This document shows, in pieces, positions 34,941 to 45,691 of a stretch of DNA of 64,000 nucleotides (the stretch's first letter is position 1; each line of letters opens with the position of its first letter). The notes below the pieces were generated by a model. That model saw only the letters and a program-made list of their open reading frames with translations, made no database searches and was not told where the DNA came from. Made by a program: the position numbers and the translations under genes. Source of the stretch: Merluccius polli (taxonomy: Eukaryota > Chordata > Actinopteri > Gadiformes > Merlucciidae); contig JAOPHQ010000368.1 in NCBI GenBank assembly GCA_030340625.1, forward strand, positions 1 to 64,000, given 5' to 3'.

Positions 34941-35824
34941 GCGTCTGGTCCGGTCCTGCGCCTCTTCCTCTAAGCCCAGTATAGTCCACACTTCCCCTCT
35001 CCCTCCGTACATAAACAGGCCCATTATTAGACCCTGTACAATTCAGCAGCACCGACTCAAGCTGTGGGGTGAGGTGTTTTGTGAAAAGCCAACAACGCAC
35101 CATGAACCACCTAGAGGCCTACATGATTTATAGATGTGCACTCCGCATGCATGAGTCCATGCATGTATGAGTCCATACATGCGGTCCTTCTTGTAATAGC
35201 ATACATATATACATGTATATGTATATTCCCGGTGCAGCAGGCAAGAAAGGAAAACACACAGGCAACTCCTCATATCAAACAAAAGCACGAGGCCTCGGCT
35301 CCAATGTCGTCGGCAGAGTGACACAGAAATGACTTAATTGGCATCGTATTTCGACATTGTGTGCCTCGCTTCTGCTCATCGCGGGAGATATTCAATGTCA
35401 ACGTAATTGAAAGGAACCTCTTCAGCCAGTGACGACTAGCGAGGCTCTCTCCAGCACTAGCTTAAGCTCTCGCTAAGCGTAGCCTTTCCGAACATTTATC
35501 TCGATGCTGTATTTCAATGCAGACTTAACTGTAAATTAGCATCGTGCCTTGTGGGAATACGGGAGGATTGGACTTTAATTGAATTGTACTGCAATTTCTA
35601 CACATCTGCAGAAACATCAAAGACTATTTAGAAATAATGGATTAGTGCTATCCATCACGCAAATGTTTTGCTTGTGGCACCTCAGGTAATTTAAATGTGA
35701 CTAAGATGACGGCGTGACACATCTCTGCGTGTCATATTCACTGCTGTTCAATGCCGAACACCAAACTAAACGGCTGTCAATGAATTGCCCACATCTGCAC
35801 AATTCAAGGTCTGGCTATCGGCTG

Positions 35825-35826
<2 letters not shown>
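34941..35826. other. Single-copy stretch, no gene seen
   Basis: A short ATGCATGAGTCC duplication lies at 35147-35175. The 35330-35700 part is repeat-free with TTTAATTGAATT words and may be conserved non-coding sequence. Confidence 0.4.
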
Positions 35827-35861
<35 letters not shown>

Positions 35862-35862
35862 T
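35827..35862. repeat. (GT)n microsatellite
   Basis: About 17 uninterrupted GT units. Confidence 0.97.
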
Positions 35863-36063
35863 GCGCACGCGAGCGTTATATATTCTCTGGACAATTTTGG
35901 ATACATATTAGTTTAGAGAAATGGGAAGAGTCATCGTCTGGTCCTGCTTGGGCATCAGGTTTGTAGTTGCTGGTTTGAGGGAAATCTGTGCCTATATCAC
36001 CTCTGATACCACTCTGATCTTTATCACATTTTCATCACATTTCCCAAGCCTACTTGCCTCTCC

Positions 36064-36359
36064 TTAAAGAATGAGCCCTTTATATCTACATAGGGAGCAC
36101 GTCCTCTTCCATGGAGCCCACCATGTTGCACCGCCATGTTTCTACAGGAGCCAAGAGAGGACAAATGGCTCTAGAGAGGACGCATTTTGAATTTTTAATA
36201 ATAATCGCTATCTTACTTGTAAGCTATGGCTAAGCTATCAAGAAACCTCATCACTTGACACTTGGAAACTCGATGCTGTCGTAGACGATGACCATCATTT
36301 AAAAAAATAACAACTGGCACCTTACAGGCCAGTACAGGCCACCATCATGGGGTGAGAGG

Positions 36360-36414
<55 letters not shown>

Positions 36415-36495
36415 GGGGGGGGGGGGGTATTTACTTGGTTGTAATCTGCAACCTCACCGCTAGATGCCACTAAATCCTACACACTGCACTTTTAA
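36064..36495 (-). mobile_element. TTAA-flanked non-autonomous element, about 430 bp
   Basis: TTAA stands at 36064-36067 and 36492-36495. Read on the minus strand the element begins AAGTGCAGTGTGTAGGATTT, with GGCATCTAGCGGTGAGGTTG after it, and later contains words such as GGTGCAACATGGTGGGCTCC. I recall this layout as a very common teleost repeat but cannot name it. A (GT)n-G16 microsatellite occupies 36362-36427 inside it. TTAA target choice is typical of piggyBac-type and Kolobok-type elements. There is no coding capacity. Confidence 0.65.
36362..36427. repeat. (GT)n followed by G16
   Basis: About 25 GT units run directly into 16 guanines, within the TTAA-flanked element. Confidence 0.97.
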
Positions 36496-38147
36496 AGCCT
36501 CTGACAACCAGGCCAAAAATATAAAAAAATGCATACATGATTTGTCATAGTTAGTTGCCATATCACGTATCCTAAAGATAGTCTCCATTACACATCGGTC
36601 GAACATGACATTGAGTGTTTGAAAACACAGTTGCTGTCGGTAACAGCTGATAATGGAACTTGGGCCAGGTCACTTTCATTGCAGCAAATAAACGACTCTG
36701 TTACATTCGGTTTGCACAAGCTTCCACATCAGCCGGCGGGGTCAGTATGTCTTCTGTAGCTGCCACAATCTCGTCTTCACAGTATAAATAGTTGTAATCT
36801 TTGTGAACCTGTGGTGTGGTTTCGGCAAATACTATTTGCCAAACGTCCTTGGAGTAATATAAATAGGCTATATATACGATTCTTTATACGCAGAAGCGTC
36901 TGATTGGTTGGTCCATCGTTCATCGGAAATCTATGAACCGATTGATCGACAGTTTAATGACATCTTTAATCCCTTTTTAACCAAATTTAACCTGGTACCA
37001 GAAAGCACACAAAAAAGAAGTGACCACAACGGTTCGAATAAGATATATGACTTGTTTAAATACTTATTAGATATTAGGTATACATGGCCCTAAATTACAT
37101 GCTTAAAACAAAAACGTGGATTTGGGTTTCCAGATAATAGCCTTATACATTAAGCACACAAAAAAAATGGTTTCAAAGTTACTTTTCTACACAAAGTGAC
37201 TGAACGAGTGGTGGGTGTAAGAAAAAAAACATAATACACTACCTAATCTTTACTTACAGCATTTCCGTGGTACAGTTTGAAGCCCCTCAGGGGCGAGCGT
37301 GTGGTGATCTTGGAACAGTGCACTACACTTCAGTCCATGCCTCTAAGCCAATGATGCATCTCATCCAGCGCAAAGAAGTAGAAGGAGAAAGAAAACATGG
37401 TTTCCAATCAACGGAGAACACACACACACACACACACACGCTCTGATGAGCGCAGTGTGTATAACCATACATCAGGTGTCTTTCCTGTGGCACAGTAATA
37501 TCAGGAGAGCATCTGGCCCACTCTTCTTTCGGCAGGCTGCGTGACGCTATAGCGCACATTAAAGCAAAACATTAGCATCTTCCAGCCAGCAGAAGAGTTG
37601 AGCGAACGCCACCAGCTCCTGGTAATCAGCGAGGGCCCCTGAATAGGAAAAAGCTTAACAAGAACATGTTCATAATCGCACCCACAGTGGCATAGCTCAC
37701 TTTTTGTTTTAGTCCATAGCAACATTGGCTGGTTTAAGATGTACTTTGAATGCTGGCAAAAAGACAGTTCAAAATAAACAATCATCAATCATGTTTCTTA
37801 TTATTTTAGCTCAAAGCAACATTGACTGGTTTAAATGCAATGGTTTAAATGTGCTGAGAATGAATAAGAGAGAATAAGAGTGAATAAGAGAGAGAATAAT
37901 AGTGTATAAGAGAGAGAATAATTATGTATGTATTATTCAAACTTTGCAACTTTCAGTAATATTTGTATACTGCGACATAGCATTTATTTCTGTATTTTAC
38001 AAATCACTTGTTTTTCACCTGCATGAACCATACTGCTTGGTTCTTCTCTCCTCTGCAAATGGATGGAGGCAAGAAAAATGTGAATGGCATTTGAAAAGTC
38101 CCATAACAATTTATCAGTGTTTTGCGGAAGAATCTCTTCATTCGCCT
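36496..38147. other. Single-copy block, no gene seen
   Basis: A (CA)n of about 10 units lies at 37420-37440, and a loose GAATAAGAGA repeat of four to five units at 37858-37921. No exon is supported. Confidence 0.45.
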
Positions 38148-38167
38148 CCCCCCCCCCCCCCCCCCCC
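38148..38167. repeat. C20 homopolymer
   Basis: Twenty consecutive cytosines, one of only two C runs of ten or more against sixteen G runs. Confidence 0.95.
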
Positions 38168-38602
38168 TGTTTGTTTGTGGGTCTTTTCTTTTCTTTATTA
38201 TTATTCTAACCGCATTGAGTGATCCCAGCTTGGACATGAAACAAAGCATTTCTTAATTTCCAACAGTTACAAATGCCAGTACCCCAGGCGCATGGACGAG
38301 GCAGATAAAGTTGTTATTGGCAAATGTCCTTGGTGCGATGCAAGAGTGAGAGAGCTCAGTAATCCTGCTGCATTATTAGTCTCCCCGGGCCCTGGGAGTC
38401 TCCATGCTACTATCACAGGCTGCCTCCATGTTGATAACACTAGAGGCTCCATTCACTATTACATCTTTTCATCAGTAAATTGACTGCAATTATCAGGACT
38501 CAGGGAGCTTATTGTTGCCCTCTTTTACACTAACACACACAAACACACACATGTATACAAGTGATGATAGGAGAGGTTAGACTTTTTATTTGCCACTGGC
38601 AC

Positions 38603-39090
38603 CCTGACTACCTGCCTCGCACTGCTGGTTTCTCTGGAGGTTAAGCAGAGCTGATGTGGTCCATCCTTGGATGGGAGACCAGCTGGTGCCGGTGGAGGTG
38701 ATGGAGGGCCAGTAAGGGGTGCTCATCCGTCTGGCCTATGTATGATCCCAGGACGGAGATACGAACTCTGTGCTGTCTAAGTTGTCTTTCAGGTGAGATG
38801 AGGTCCTGACTCCCTGTGGTCACATAAAGATCCTGCGGCGCTCATGGGAAGAGCTAACCCCGGTGTCCCGGACAAATTCCCAACCTGGTTCTTGTACCAA
38901 CATGGCCACCTAATCATTCCCCCAACCAGCCAGTGTGTGGTGCGCATACTGTCTGCTGTACATTACCCAGGTGAGTGCTACACACTTGTAGTGGATGAGG
39001 TGTCATATCCTCCCCCACACACACACACTATGTAAAGCACTTTCAGTATCTTGAAAAGCGCTATATGAATGCAATGAATTATATTATATT
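38603..39090 (+). mobile_element. 5S-rRNA-derived SINE (SINE3-like), near full length
   Basis: The head at about 38637-38695 carries GGTTAAGCAGAGCTG and CTTGGATGGGAGACCAGCTG, matching the internal promoter region of 5S rRNA (AAGCAGGGTCGGGCC...CTTGGATGGGAGACCGCCTG). The body contains GAGGTCCTGACTCCCTGTGG, AACCCCGGTGTCC, AAATTCCCAA and ATGGCCACCTAATCATTCCC, hallmarks of the SINE3 central domain. It ends with the LINE-like tail TGTAAAGCACTTT...TTGAAAAGCGCTATATGAATG and an AT-rich tract. It is a retroposon, not a 5S gene: the first part of 5S rRNA is diverged and the body and tail are not 5S sequence. Confidence 0.88.
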
Positions 39091-39894
39091 ATGTATTATG
39101 ACCCCAAAATAGCACTCATCCCTTTGTGTCCACCCTCACCTTTCCACTCCCATCGCCATCCCTCTAGAATGGCATATCACCTGCCAGTCGGAATTGGCTT
39201 TTTGTTCCCTTTTACAGGACCTGAACCTGTCCTGTTTTTTTTATTCCTGGGTGAGTTCAACGCATTTGACTCGGGCGAATGATTTAAAAACAAACAAGTG
39301 AGAGGGCACCACCCTCGTGACACCCATCAAGTGCTGCTGACAGGGGGGAGAGCTGAGCGGTGTGTAAGTTAAAAGAAAAATAGGAAACAGGAGGAAAAAG
39401 GGAAGAGGCGCAGGAGTGTGACTCTCTCCATCAACAGGAAGTCACATGTTGTCAGTGGCAACGGGGTCTAAGCAACCAACCCCCACCGCCCCCTCCATAT
39501 CACACATACTGTACATACACACACTTCAAGAAAATCAAAGAAATATGAATTTGCCTGCAAGGGATCTGAAGGGGGAAAAAAAGATCGGATTGCTTGACAT
39601 TTGTGACATGCCTGTGTCAACATACTTCTAATCTAATCTCATTTATATTTGCATTAATTCATGCATTGACAGCAGAGAGAATCACCAAAAACAATACATA
39701 ACATTATGAGTATCCAATGCAGTTGAAAATACATTTTTCACAACGGCTGAAAGGCTAAAAGTTCTGAAATTGTTTATTCTTTCTTTTTCCTTTCCTGATA
39801 TACAGTATAAATAGAGATAAAAACAATTAACTTACTTAATTTGATTCTCATTGCGTTATCACATGTACTCACTGACCTCTAACATAAAGGCAGG
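39091..39894. other. Single-copy stretch, no gene seen
   Basis: Unique-looking DNA between two repeats. No gene supported. Confidence 0.45.
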
Positions 39895-39896
39895 AA

Positions 39897-40045
39897 TATC
39901 TGTGTGTCTGCGTGCCTCCCATCCTGTCGATTATCTCGACGGCTGTTCGTCGAATCCACTTTGCACTCGGCAGATGTATGACTTGGGACCCAGGGAAGTG
40001 CAGTGCCGAATTTGGTGCGATTTGGACACGCAAAACGTTCAATAT
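39897..40045 (+). repeat. Interspersed-repeat-like fragment next to copy A
   Basis: Words such as GGGACCCAGGGAAGTGCAGTG, GAATTTGGTGCGATTTGG and ACACGCAAAACGTTCAATA recall a common fish repeat of unknown name. It ends exactly where the palindromic-head element begins, so it may belong to the same composite unit. Confidence 0.4.
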
Positions 40046-40049
40046 GTAA

Positions 40050-40556
40050 GGGATGATCCACAACGAGGTGTGCATGTATCAAAAGATTTTGCACGACGTG
40101 GGGGCTAAGAACTAGGTTTTGCCTCGGCGAAGTACATTTTTCGATACATGCACACCTCAGAGTCGATTATCCCACTTATACCATGGCCACTTGTGAATCG
40201 TTAAAAATATAATGGTGTTGATTCATATTTTGGGGTAATTCTGTCTCAAAAGTACAACTCGCACTACTTTTTGTGTTCCTGGAAACAAATTACCAGAGAA
40301 ATATATGGGTCTGACTAATGCCTGGAATTCATATTAAATGCAGACATTAACATTAACTTAACAATTTGGAAGCTTTATAAACTTATTCCCCCCCCGAGTC
40401 CGGTCCAAGTTGACAGTTATTAAGGTTTCATTTAGCGCATCCATTTTTAGACCGGTGATGAGGCTGCTTATGTTGCGACACGTCATAGCCGTGCATGTTA
40501 TCGATGCACACCACTCCAGCCAATCAGAATCGAGTATTCACCCGGGCCATGGTATA
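40050..40556 (+). mobile_element. Palindromic-head DNA transposon, copy A, 507 bp
   Basis: The head is an imperfect palindrome with 31-bp arms, GGGATGATCC...ATGTATC at 40050-40080 and GATACATG...GATTATCCC at 40143-40173. A TIR-bounded body follows: TATACCATGGCC at 40177-40188 is matched by GGCCATGGTATA at 40545-40556. Body words shared with copy B include TTCATATTTTGGGGTAATTC, ATATATGGGTCTGACTAATG and CCAATCAGAAT. There is no protein-coding frame. Unlike copy B it has no 52-bp unit between ATTAACTTA and GGAAGCTTT (about 40350-40376). Confidence 0.85.
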
Positions 40557-40594
40557 CATTAATAATAAACTTTGAATAGAAAACTAGCGCACAC

Positions 40595-40660
40595 CAGCCG
40601 TTGACGTCACACCGTGTTGGATTGTGGGTAATGTAGTCTCCTCTTACGTACGCAACAACG
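40595..40660 (+). promoter_or_regulatory. CRE-like site beside an ACTACAnnnCCC-type motif
   Basis: TGACGTCA at 40602-40609 is a perfect palindromic CRE. Twelve bases on, ATTGTGGGTAATGTAGT is, on the minus strand, ACTACATTACCCACAAT, close to the ZNF143-type ACTACAATTCCC motif. The area to about 40730 is CpG-rich. A bidirectional promoter is conceivable, but open frames at 40624-40921 have no domain, so this is motif evidence only. Confidence 0.3.
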
Positions 40661-40930
40661 GCTCTTTTACAGACAGCGGCTCACTGACCGCACCGACACG
40701 CGCTCCGAATGGGCACACGCACTATTGTTGTGAAACATGTGATCTGGGATCCAGCAGTCATACTATTTTACAGCAAAACTTCGGGGGGAGACGGCACAGA
40801 GCCTGGGCCCGGAAACCAAAAACTGAAAGGGGCGCATGGTTTCCTGTTTCTTTACAGAGATATTCTACGGAAGAGAAAGTCATTTGTGCGAGTGGGTGAA
40901 GCTTTCAGACGGGGATTTTAAGAAGTGTAT

Positions 40931-41811
40931 TTCTACAGTGGCCAGTCTACACAGTGTTGATTTGCCAATTATGTGCTAACATATCCCCTCTTCCAGCAGC
41001 ATGATTGGTTGAAACAAATATGAAGGGAAAGAAAGATTTGAGCACCTCTGCGATCACTTCAGATTTATAATCTAAAGTCAGATTTGGGAGACCATTAAAC
41101 ATGTAAACTCCATGTGTGTAACGTGCATCGTACCATCATTTTGTGACAAAATGGAGAGAGTTACATTTTGTCCAGGGCATCCAGTTGCCGGGCTGAACAG
41201 TGACTAATTAGCTGTGATGCTGAAATAGCTTAAAGTGCCTTTGCCTTTCACCGTGAGTGGCTCGGCTGAGGGGTGCAATCGCTCTCAAAGCCAGCCAGCC
41301 AAAGAATGTTCATTGACTCATTTAATTCTGAAATCGTGCCAAAAGATCGGACCAAACAGCCCCCGCACGCACCCAATCCCCCTGCCACCCTCTCCCCCCG
41401 AAATCACATTTGCATAAAAGGGTTATCTCCATAATTTGATATTCATCAAAGGAAATGGTGAGGTAGGATTTTGGTATTATTATTATTGTTATTGTAATGA
41501 ATCAATGTGCAGTCATACATTATTGAGCATGGTTCCTCCTAAAACAGCATGCCTCAAGTTAGCCCCTGGCTATCCTATACTCGGTGACCTTTTAGAAATG
41601 TGATCCCTGACTAATTTGAATGGGGGAAATATTGAAACCAGCGTTGCTCACATTTAGAGTCAGTTTCACTGTGGTGCATGGAAATGTGAAATAGGCATAT
41701 TATTTTCCTGAGTTCTTTTAGCCAAATATGCAGCAACAACAAGAATAATAGTGTGCACATGACCTTTGAAATATGTATACAGATATTTTTGTACATACCG
41801 AAACTTGAATT
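40931..41811. other. Single-copy stretch, no gene seen
   Basis: AT-rich to mixed DNA with a short ATT run at 41476-41495. No gene supported. Confidence 0.45.
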
Positions 41812-41884
41812 TTTGTGTGTTTGTGCATGTGTGTGTGTGTGTGTGGCAGGGGGCATGCATGTGTGTGTGTGTGTGGTGGGGAGT

Positions 41885-41922
<38 letters not shown>

Positions 41923-41990
41923 TCTGTGGGGCGTTGTGTGTGTATGTGTGGGGGGGGGTTGTGTGTGTGTATGTGTTTATGGGGGGGGAG

Positions 41991-42040
<50 letters not shown>

Positions 42041-42087
42041 ATGTGTGTGTGCGTGTGGCAGGGAGCATGCATGTGTATGTGTGTGTT
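41812..42087. repeat. Compound (GT)n array with G-rich interruptions
   Basis: GT cores at 41829-41844, 41887-41913 and 41992-42038 are separated by GGCAGGG, TGGGGGGG and GGCATGCATG interruptions. GGCAGGGRGCATGCATGTGT occurs at both ends (41846 and 42057), which suggests an internal duplication. The Cys-Val frames over it are artefacts. Confidence 0.93.
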
Positions 42088-43050
42088 ACAAACAGAATGA
42101 TGTGATCTGTTGGTGAAGTGATGTTAGAGAAACAACCTAACATTAAACAAAGCAGAGCAAAGAAAGGAATAGACCCAACCGTCTTCACCATTCATTCTCC
42201 ATTCAGTCACCGTCTCACTATTAATACTGAACGGTGTCTCATTATTATTGACATTTAATACAATTTTTAACATGAGATGTGGAGAGAAAGGCTAAGCCAG
42301 TCACTTGTAGTTAGGCGTGTTGCTTGAGAGAAAAGTTCCTGGGGGATGGGGGATGTGACTCAGCGGAAATTGCATTTCTAAGCATGACTCGCCCTTCCTG
42401 ATGGACTGTTAAAAAAAGCATGCCCCGCTTATAACTCAGTGCCACTGGCATATACAAGTATGTATCTCTGCAGACCAAAACTATGCAAGTAGGGCACCCC
42501 AAGTAGGAGGGCACCCCAAGTGGGAGGGCACTGCAAATGGGAGGGGCTTTGGTAGAGGCAAAAACGCTTTACTTAGGTTTTTGCAGTTTAGCTGTTGCAA
42601 AAACCTTGATTGTATTCACCCCTTGTTAAATTAATATGAAATGTGTGCCTTTTAAATTAGACATCTATCTGAACAGAATGGGGTTTCACAAAACAAAATA
42701 AAAATCAAATTCAGTTTATTTCCCACACATGGTACCCTGAAACATGCATCTGTCTAAACAAAGGTCCACGTATTTTCGGTGCTGGAAGATTATAAAGATA
42801 TAAGTCTCTTATAATGCTGGGCTCTTGCTTAGACCAAAAAAGGAAAGACAGACAACCTTATCCAGCTTTGAGGAATCTTGGCAGTTCTGGAAAAGGGAAG
42901 AGCATCTAAACATCTAAAACAGTCTCTGGCCATGTTCCCAAAGTATGCTGGACTAATATTTATTTTCAAGTTCTACAGAATTTCATACAATACTATGCCA
43001 GACACAGTTAAATATGTGATGAAGGTACAAATTGTGTACATACACATTCA
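42088..43050. other. Mostly single-copy stretch with one short tandem repeat
   Basis: Three 17-20-bp units of AGGGCACCCCAAGTRGG type lie at 42491-42544, the third diverged. The rest is AT-rich unique-looking DNA with no gene. Confidence 0.5.
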
Positions 43051-43326
43051 GCAACCCCCAAGCCCTGTTGCATTGGCTTGATGGAGGTGGACAAAGCGCA
43101 CTATTATGGAGATCTTCTCCTCTGTCACAATGTTGTTGCTCATCAACTCTGTTATCTGGTTTTTGATGTTGTGGTTGGTGTATGTTGCGTTTCGTGGTAT
43201 TGTGGAGAGGATTCTGGCCAATTCAGGGTCCTTCTGAATAGTGTACTCGAAGAGGCACAGAAACAGCCCACTGCCCCCCTCGCTCATTGCTGGCAAATGC
43301 ATCTTGGTCGCCTCTCAAAGGTAGCT
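43051..43326 (-). pseudogene. hAT transposase DUF4371-domain relic
   Basis: On the minus strand an LPLRGDQ motif (about 43305-43325) is followed, after a frame change in a G6-G8 tract near 43272-43282, by SGLFLCLFEYTIQKDPELAR, ILSTIPRNATYTNHNIKNQI and TELMSNNIVTEEKI. This is the order of the DUF4371 region of ZMYM1-like hAT transposases: an LRGH-type motif, a G-x-F-x-x-L stretch, PRNATYTS, and IQNE-type helices. The downstream RNase-H-like catalytic core and dimerization domain are absent. It is a broken transposon fragment unrelated to the hAT copy at 44.3-45.7 kb. Confidence 0.78.
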
Positions 43327-44309
43327 GGTAAGTAACCACTACAGCACAACATCGATAACAGATGACACATAATAACTGTTCCTCCGGAGTTGGGCTACGT
43401 GAGTGAGAGTGGAGATTTTTTATATTTGCACGGCTTCTCTTTTGAGTTTGGTATTTGGAGTCCGGACTCCAAACTAAAAACATGTATCGCCTTTTCACCT
43501 GACTTAACTGTATGACCTATAGCGGAGCATATAAAACTACTGTTGCAGTGGCCTTCCTGTTTAACTGCAAGGCGTCACTAAAGTCCACATTGGCGAGAGC
43601 GAACCCCGGCCGTTAGTGGGCGCGCATACAGGCCCATTGAGAACTGGAACTGGGCTGGCTTTCTGGGGGGGGGGGGGGGGTGGCCTCGCAGGGCGGGCCA
43701 GGCCCCCTAATGCCCCCCCCATAGTGCCGGGCCTGGCTCTTCCTCGCCTCCTTGTCACATTGTCGGGTTTTCTTAGATGCCGCCTGGTTAACCAAACAAA
43801 TGTGACAACGCACAAGCCCCTCCCACTTGCGGCTGTAATCCCCTCCCCCTTGCAGGTATCCACTTGCGGCTAGCTCTGGTCTGCAGAGATATGCCACTAG
43901 CATATAGGGGCTGTTAATTGTCCAGTATGGAGAATGTTGGGCATCCCAGTGACTCCCTATAGGTGTAATTAGATGCGCAGCCTCTAGAACAACGCCGACA
44001 GAGAACGCGCCACAAGGACAGAGCCATTCCACTGGAGGTCTGGGCTCAGATAATTGCTACGACTGCCAGGCCCAGTGTTGGGAGCTAATTAAACGTAGCG
44101 GCTTCAAGCATCTCAAGCACGTCGCCGCACATTTGTTTTTGTTCCCCAACATGTTTGCATTAAAGGGCGACATTTTGTATGATTTCTCTCTCTATTATTT
44201 ACGCGGTGCAACAACGCTATTGCTAACCCTAGCTATGCACTCTCAAAGTTATGTGTCTCCCAATTAATAGTCAGTCAGAAAGTGTGTCTCTGTCCAAATC
44301 ACGTAATAG
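43327..44309. other. Mixed stretch with G16 run, no gene seen
   Basis: A G16 run (43665-43680) opens a GC-rich part to about 43760 that may be an interspersed repeat. GCGGCTGTAATCCCCTCC and GCGGCTAGCTC words recur near 43831 and 43866. The remainder is unique-looking. Confidence 0.4.
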
Positions 44310-44532
44310 TCATTACTATATTATACTATATACTATACTATAGGGCTGCACAATTAATCGTGTATTAATTGTGATGACGATATTGGCATCCACAATTAAT
44401 TGATCGTGGCCGGGGGCGATTATTGGGGCAATTATTTTTTATTTAAAAAAATTTTTTTTTGGTTTTTTTGTATTACTCAATGTATGCATTTACAGACAAA
44501 GTGCCGCCACTCCAGAAGAAAGACAAATGTTG

Positions 44533-44906
44533 TGTTCCAATACCCATACTACCATACTATTTAGTATGCCAGAAAAAGATTTAGTATGTCCCAATACATA
44601 GTATGTCAAATGCAGTATGCCAAAAATACCAGGATGTCCTACTACATCCGGTCGCATTTTGCAGTATGCAAGCCAGCAAGCTTTTCTGGCTATTCTGACC
44701 CACAATCCTCTGTACAGTGGAAGATACGTCACATGGACTGAGCCACCGAGAGAGCACAGATGTCTCTTGTTGCAGGTGTGCAGGTATCACCTGTAGTATG
44801 TCCCAATTGTATGCATACTGTATGCAACAGCACATACTTGTAAGGGCAGCTGCAGTAGCCTACGTACTAAAAGTAATAATAAAAAGTATGTGATTTGGAA
44901 CGCAGT
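44533..44906. mobile_element. Nested miniature element with TTCCAA...TTGGAA ends
   Basis: The left end TTCCAATACCCATACTACC and right end AAAGTATGTGATTTGGAA are imperfect inverse complements. The interior is full of AGTATG/CATACT words, as in several fish miniature elements, and has no coding frame. No target duplication is clear. It lies within the 5' non-coding part of the hAT copy, so it inserted later. Confidence 0.6.
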
Positions 44907-45122
44907 GAAAGTGTATATAAAAAGCTTGCTCTGGTGGATTACATCCAGGTTATTCATGGGCTAATTTGTCAGACCAATCACAGGTATTTGTTTCAAGCAC
45001 GTGCCGTGATACACTATTTCCATCTCTGCTTTACAACACCTCTACGACTAGTGCAGGAATACAATAGGCTCCACAAGGCAACATTTAAATACACCGGCAA
45101 AGACCTACGATAGACAAAGTAA

Positions 45123-45257
45123 ATGTCAGGAGGAGCAGAGGAAGGCGAAAGGTTAGTTCCAATAAAGAGTTCATTTTCCGTTGTGTGGAATTACTTTGGA
45201 TACCGGGCCAGCGATGTTAATCAGGAGGAGACACGTCGTGTCAGTCGGAGCGGTTGA
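45123..45257 (+). pseudogene. hAT transposase N-terminus, truncated BED finger
   Basis: The ATG at 45123 opens 44 codons ending at TGA 45255-45257. Residues 17-28 (SFSVVWNYFGYR) match the start of a BED-type zinc finger, with its W and YF(G) positions. The frame ends before the expected zinc-binding cysteines, so no finger can form. The reading frame differs from that of the C-terminal piece that follows. Confidence 0.75.
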
Positions 45258-45463
45258 GGGAACATCAGAAAGTCTTCCCACGGCTCTCACAACTGGCAGA
45301 AAAGTTTTTCTGCATACCGGCTACAAGTTCCCCTTCTGAGAGGAGGTGTAGCACCGGGGGAAATATTGTAACCTGCCTCCGCTCCTCTCTTAAACCAGAT
45401 CATGTTGATAGGCTGGTTTTTCCTGCAAGGTGTAATGTAACTGACTTCTTGTTTGGGGATTAA
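45254..45463 (+). pseudogene. hAT transposase C-terminal dimerization domain
   Basis: About 69 codons from 45254, without a canonical start codon, include FPRLSQLAEKFFCIPATSSP, SERRCSTGGNIVTCLRSSLK and PDHVDRLVF. The A-T-S-x-P-S-E-R-x-x-S-x-x-G motif followed by R-x-x-L-x-P-x-x-V-x-x-L-V-F is the signature of the hAT family dimerization region (ZBED-type proteins). It is joined out of frame to the N-terminal piece, so no functional protein is made. Confidence 0.9.
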
Positions 45464-45691
45464 TCCTTTTTATTCAGTGCCATGTGGTGGCATTCTTCTT
45501 TTTTCTTTTATACAATTTAATTTATATGTAGCCTTAAGAAGACTTGTGAAGAAAGTCCTATTTTGAAGATTTGTACATTTATTGTTTATTTTGCTATACG
45601 TTTATAAAATACATTATTATTGTGAAGGCAGTTTTCTGTTGATTTACAAAGTGCAATAAAAGAAGTTCTCCAAAATGGATGAATAATCAAG

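Larger units (their letters stand above)
44341..45691 (+). mobile_element. Internally deleted hAT transposon with a nested insertion
   Basis: The left end TAGGGCTGCACAATTAATCG is a hAT-type terminus. A BED-finger start (45123-45257) and a hAT C-terminal dimerization domain (45254-45463) lie almost next to each other, so the catalytic core between them has been lost. A polyadenylation signal AATAAA is at 45655-45660. The right end seems to stop in GGATGAATAATC at about 45691 without the expected TIR. A different element occupies 44533-44906. Confidence 0.8.

Noticed and set aside
38637..38700. 5S rRNA gene
   Set aside because: Only the internal promoter region resembles 5S rRNA, and it continues into a SINE3-type body and tail.
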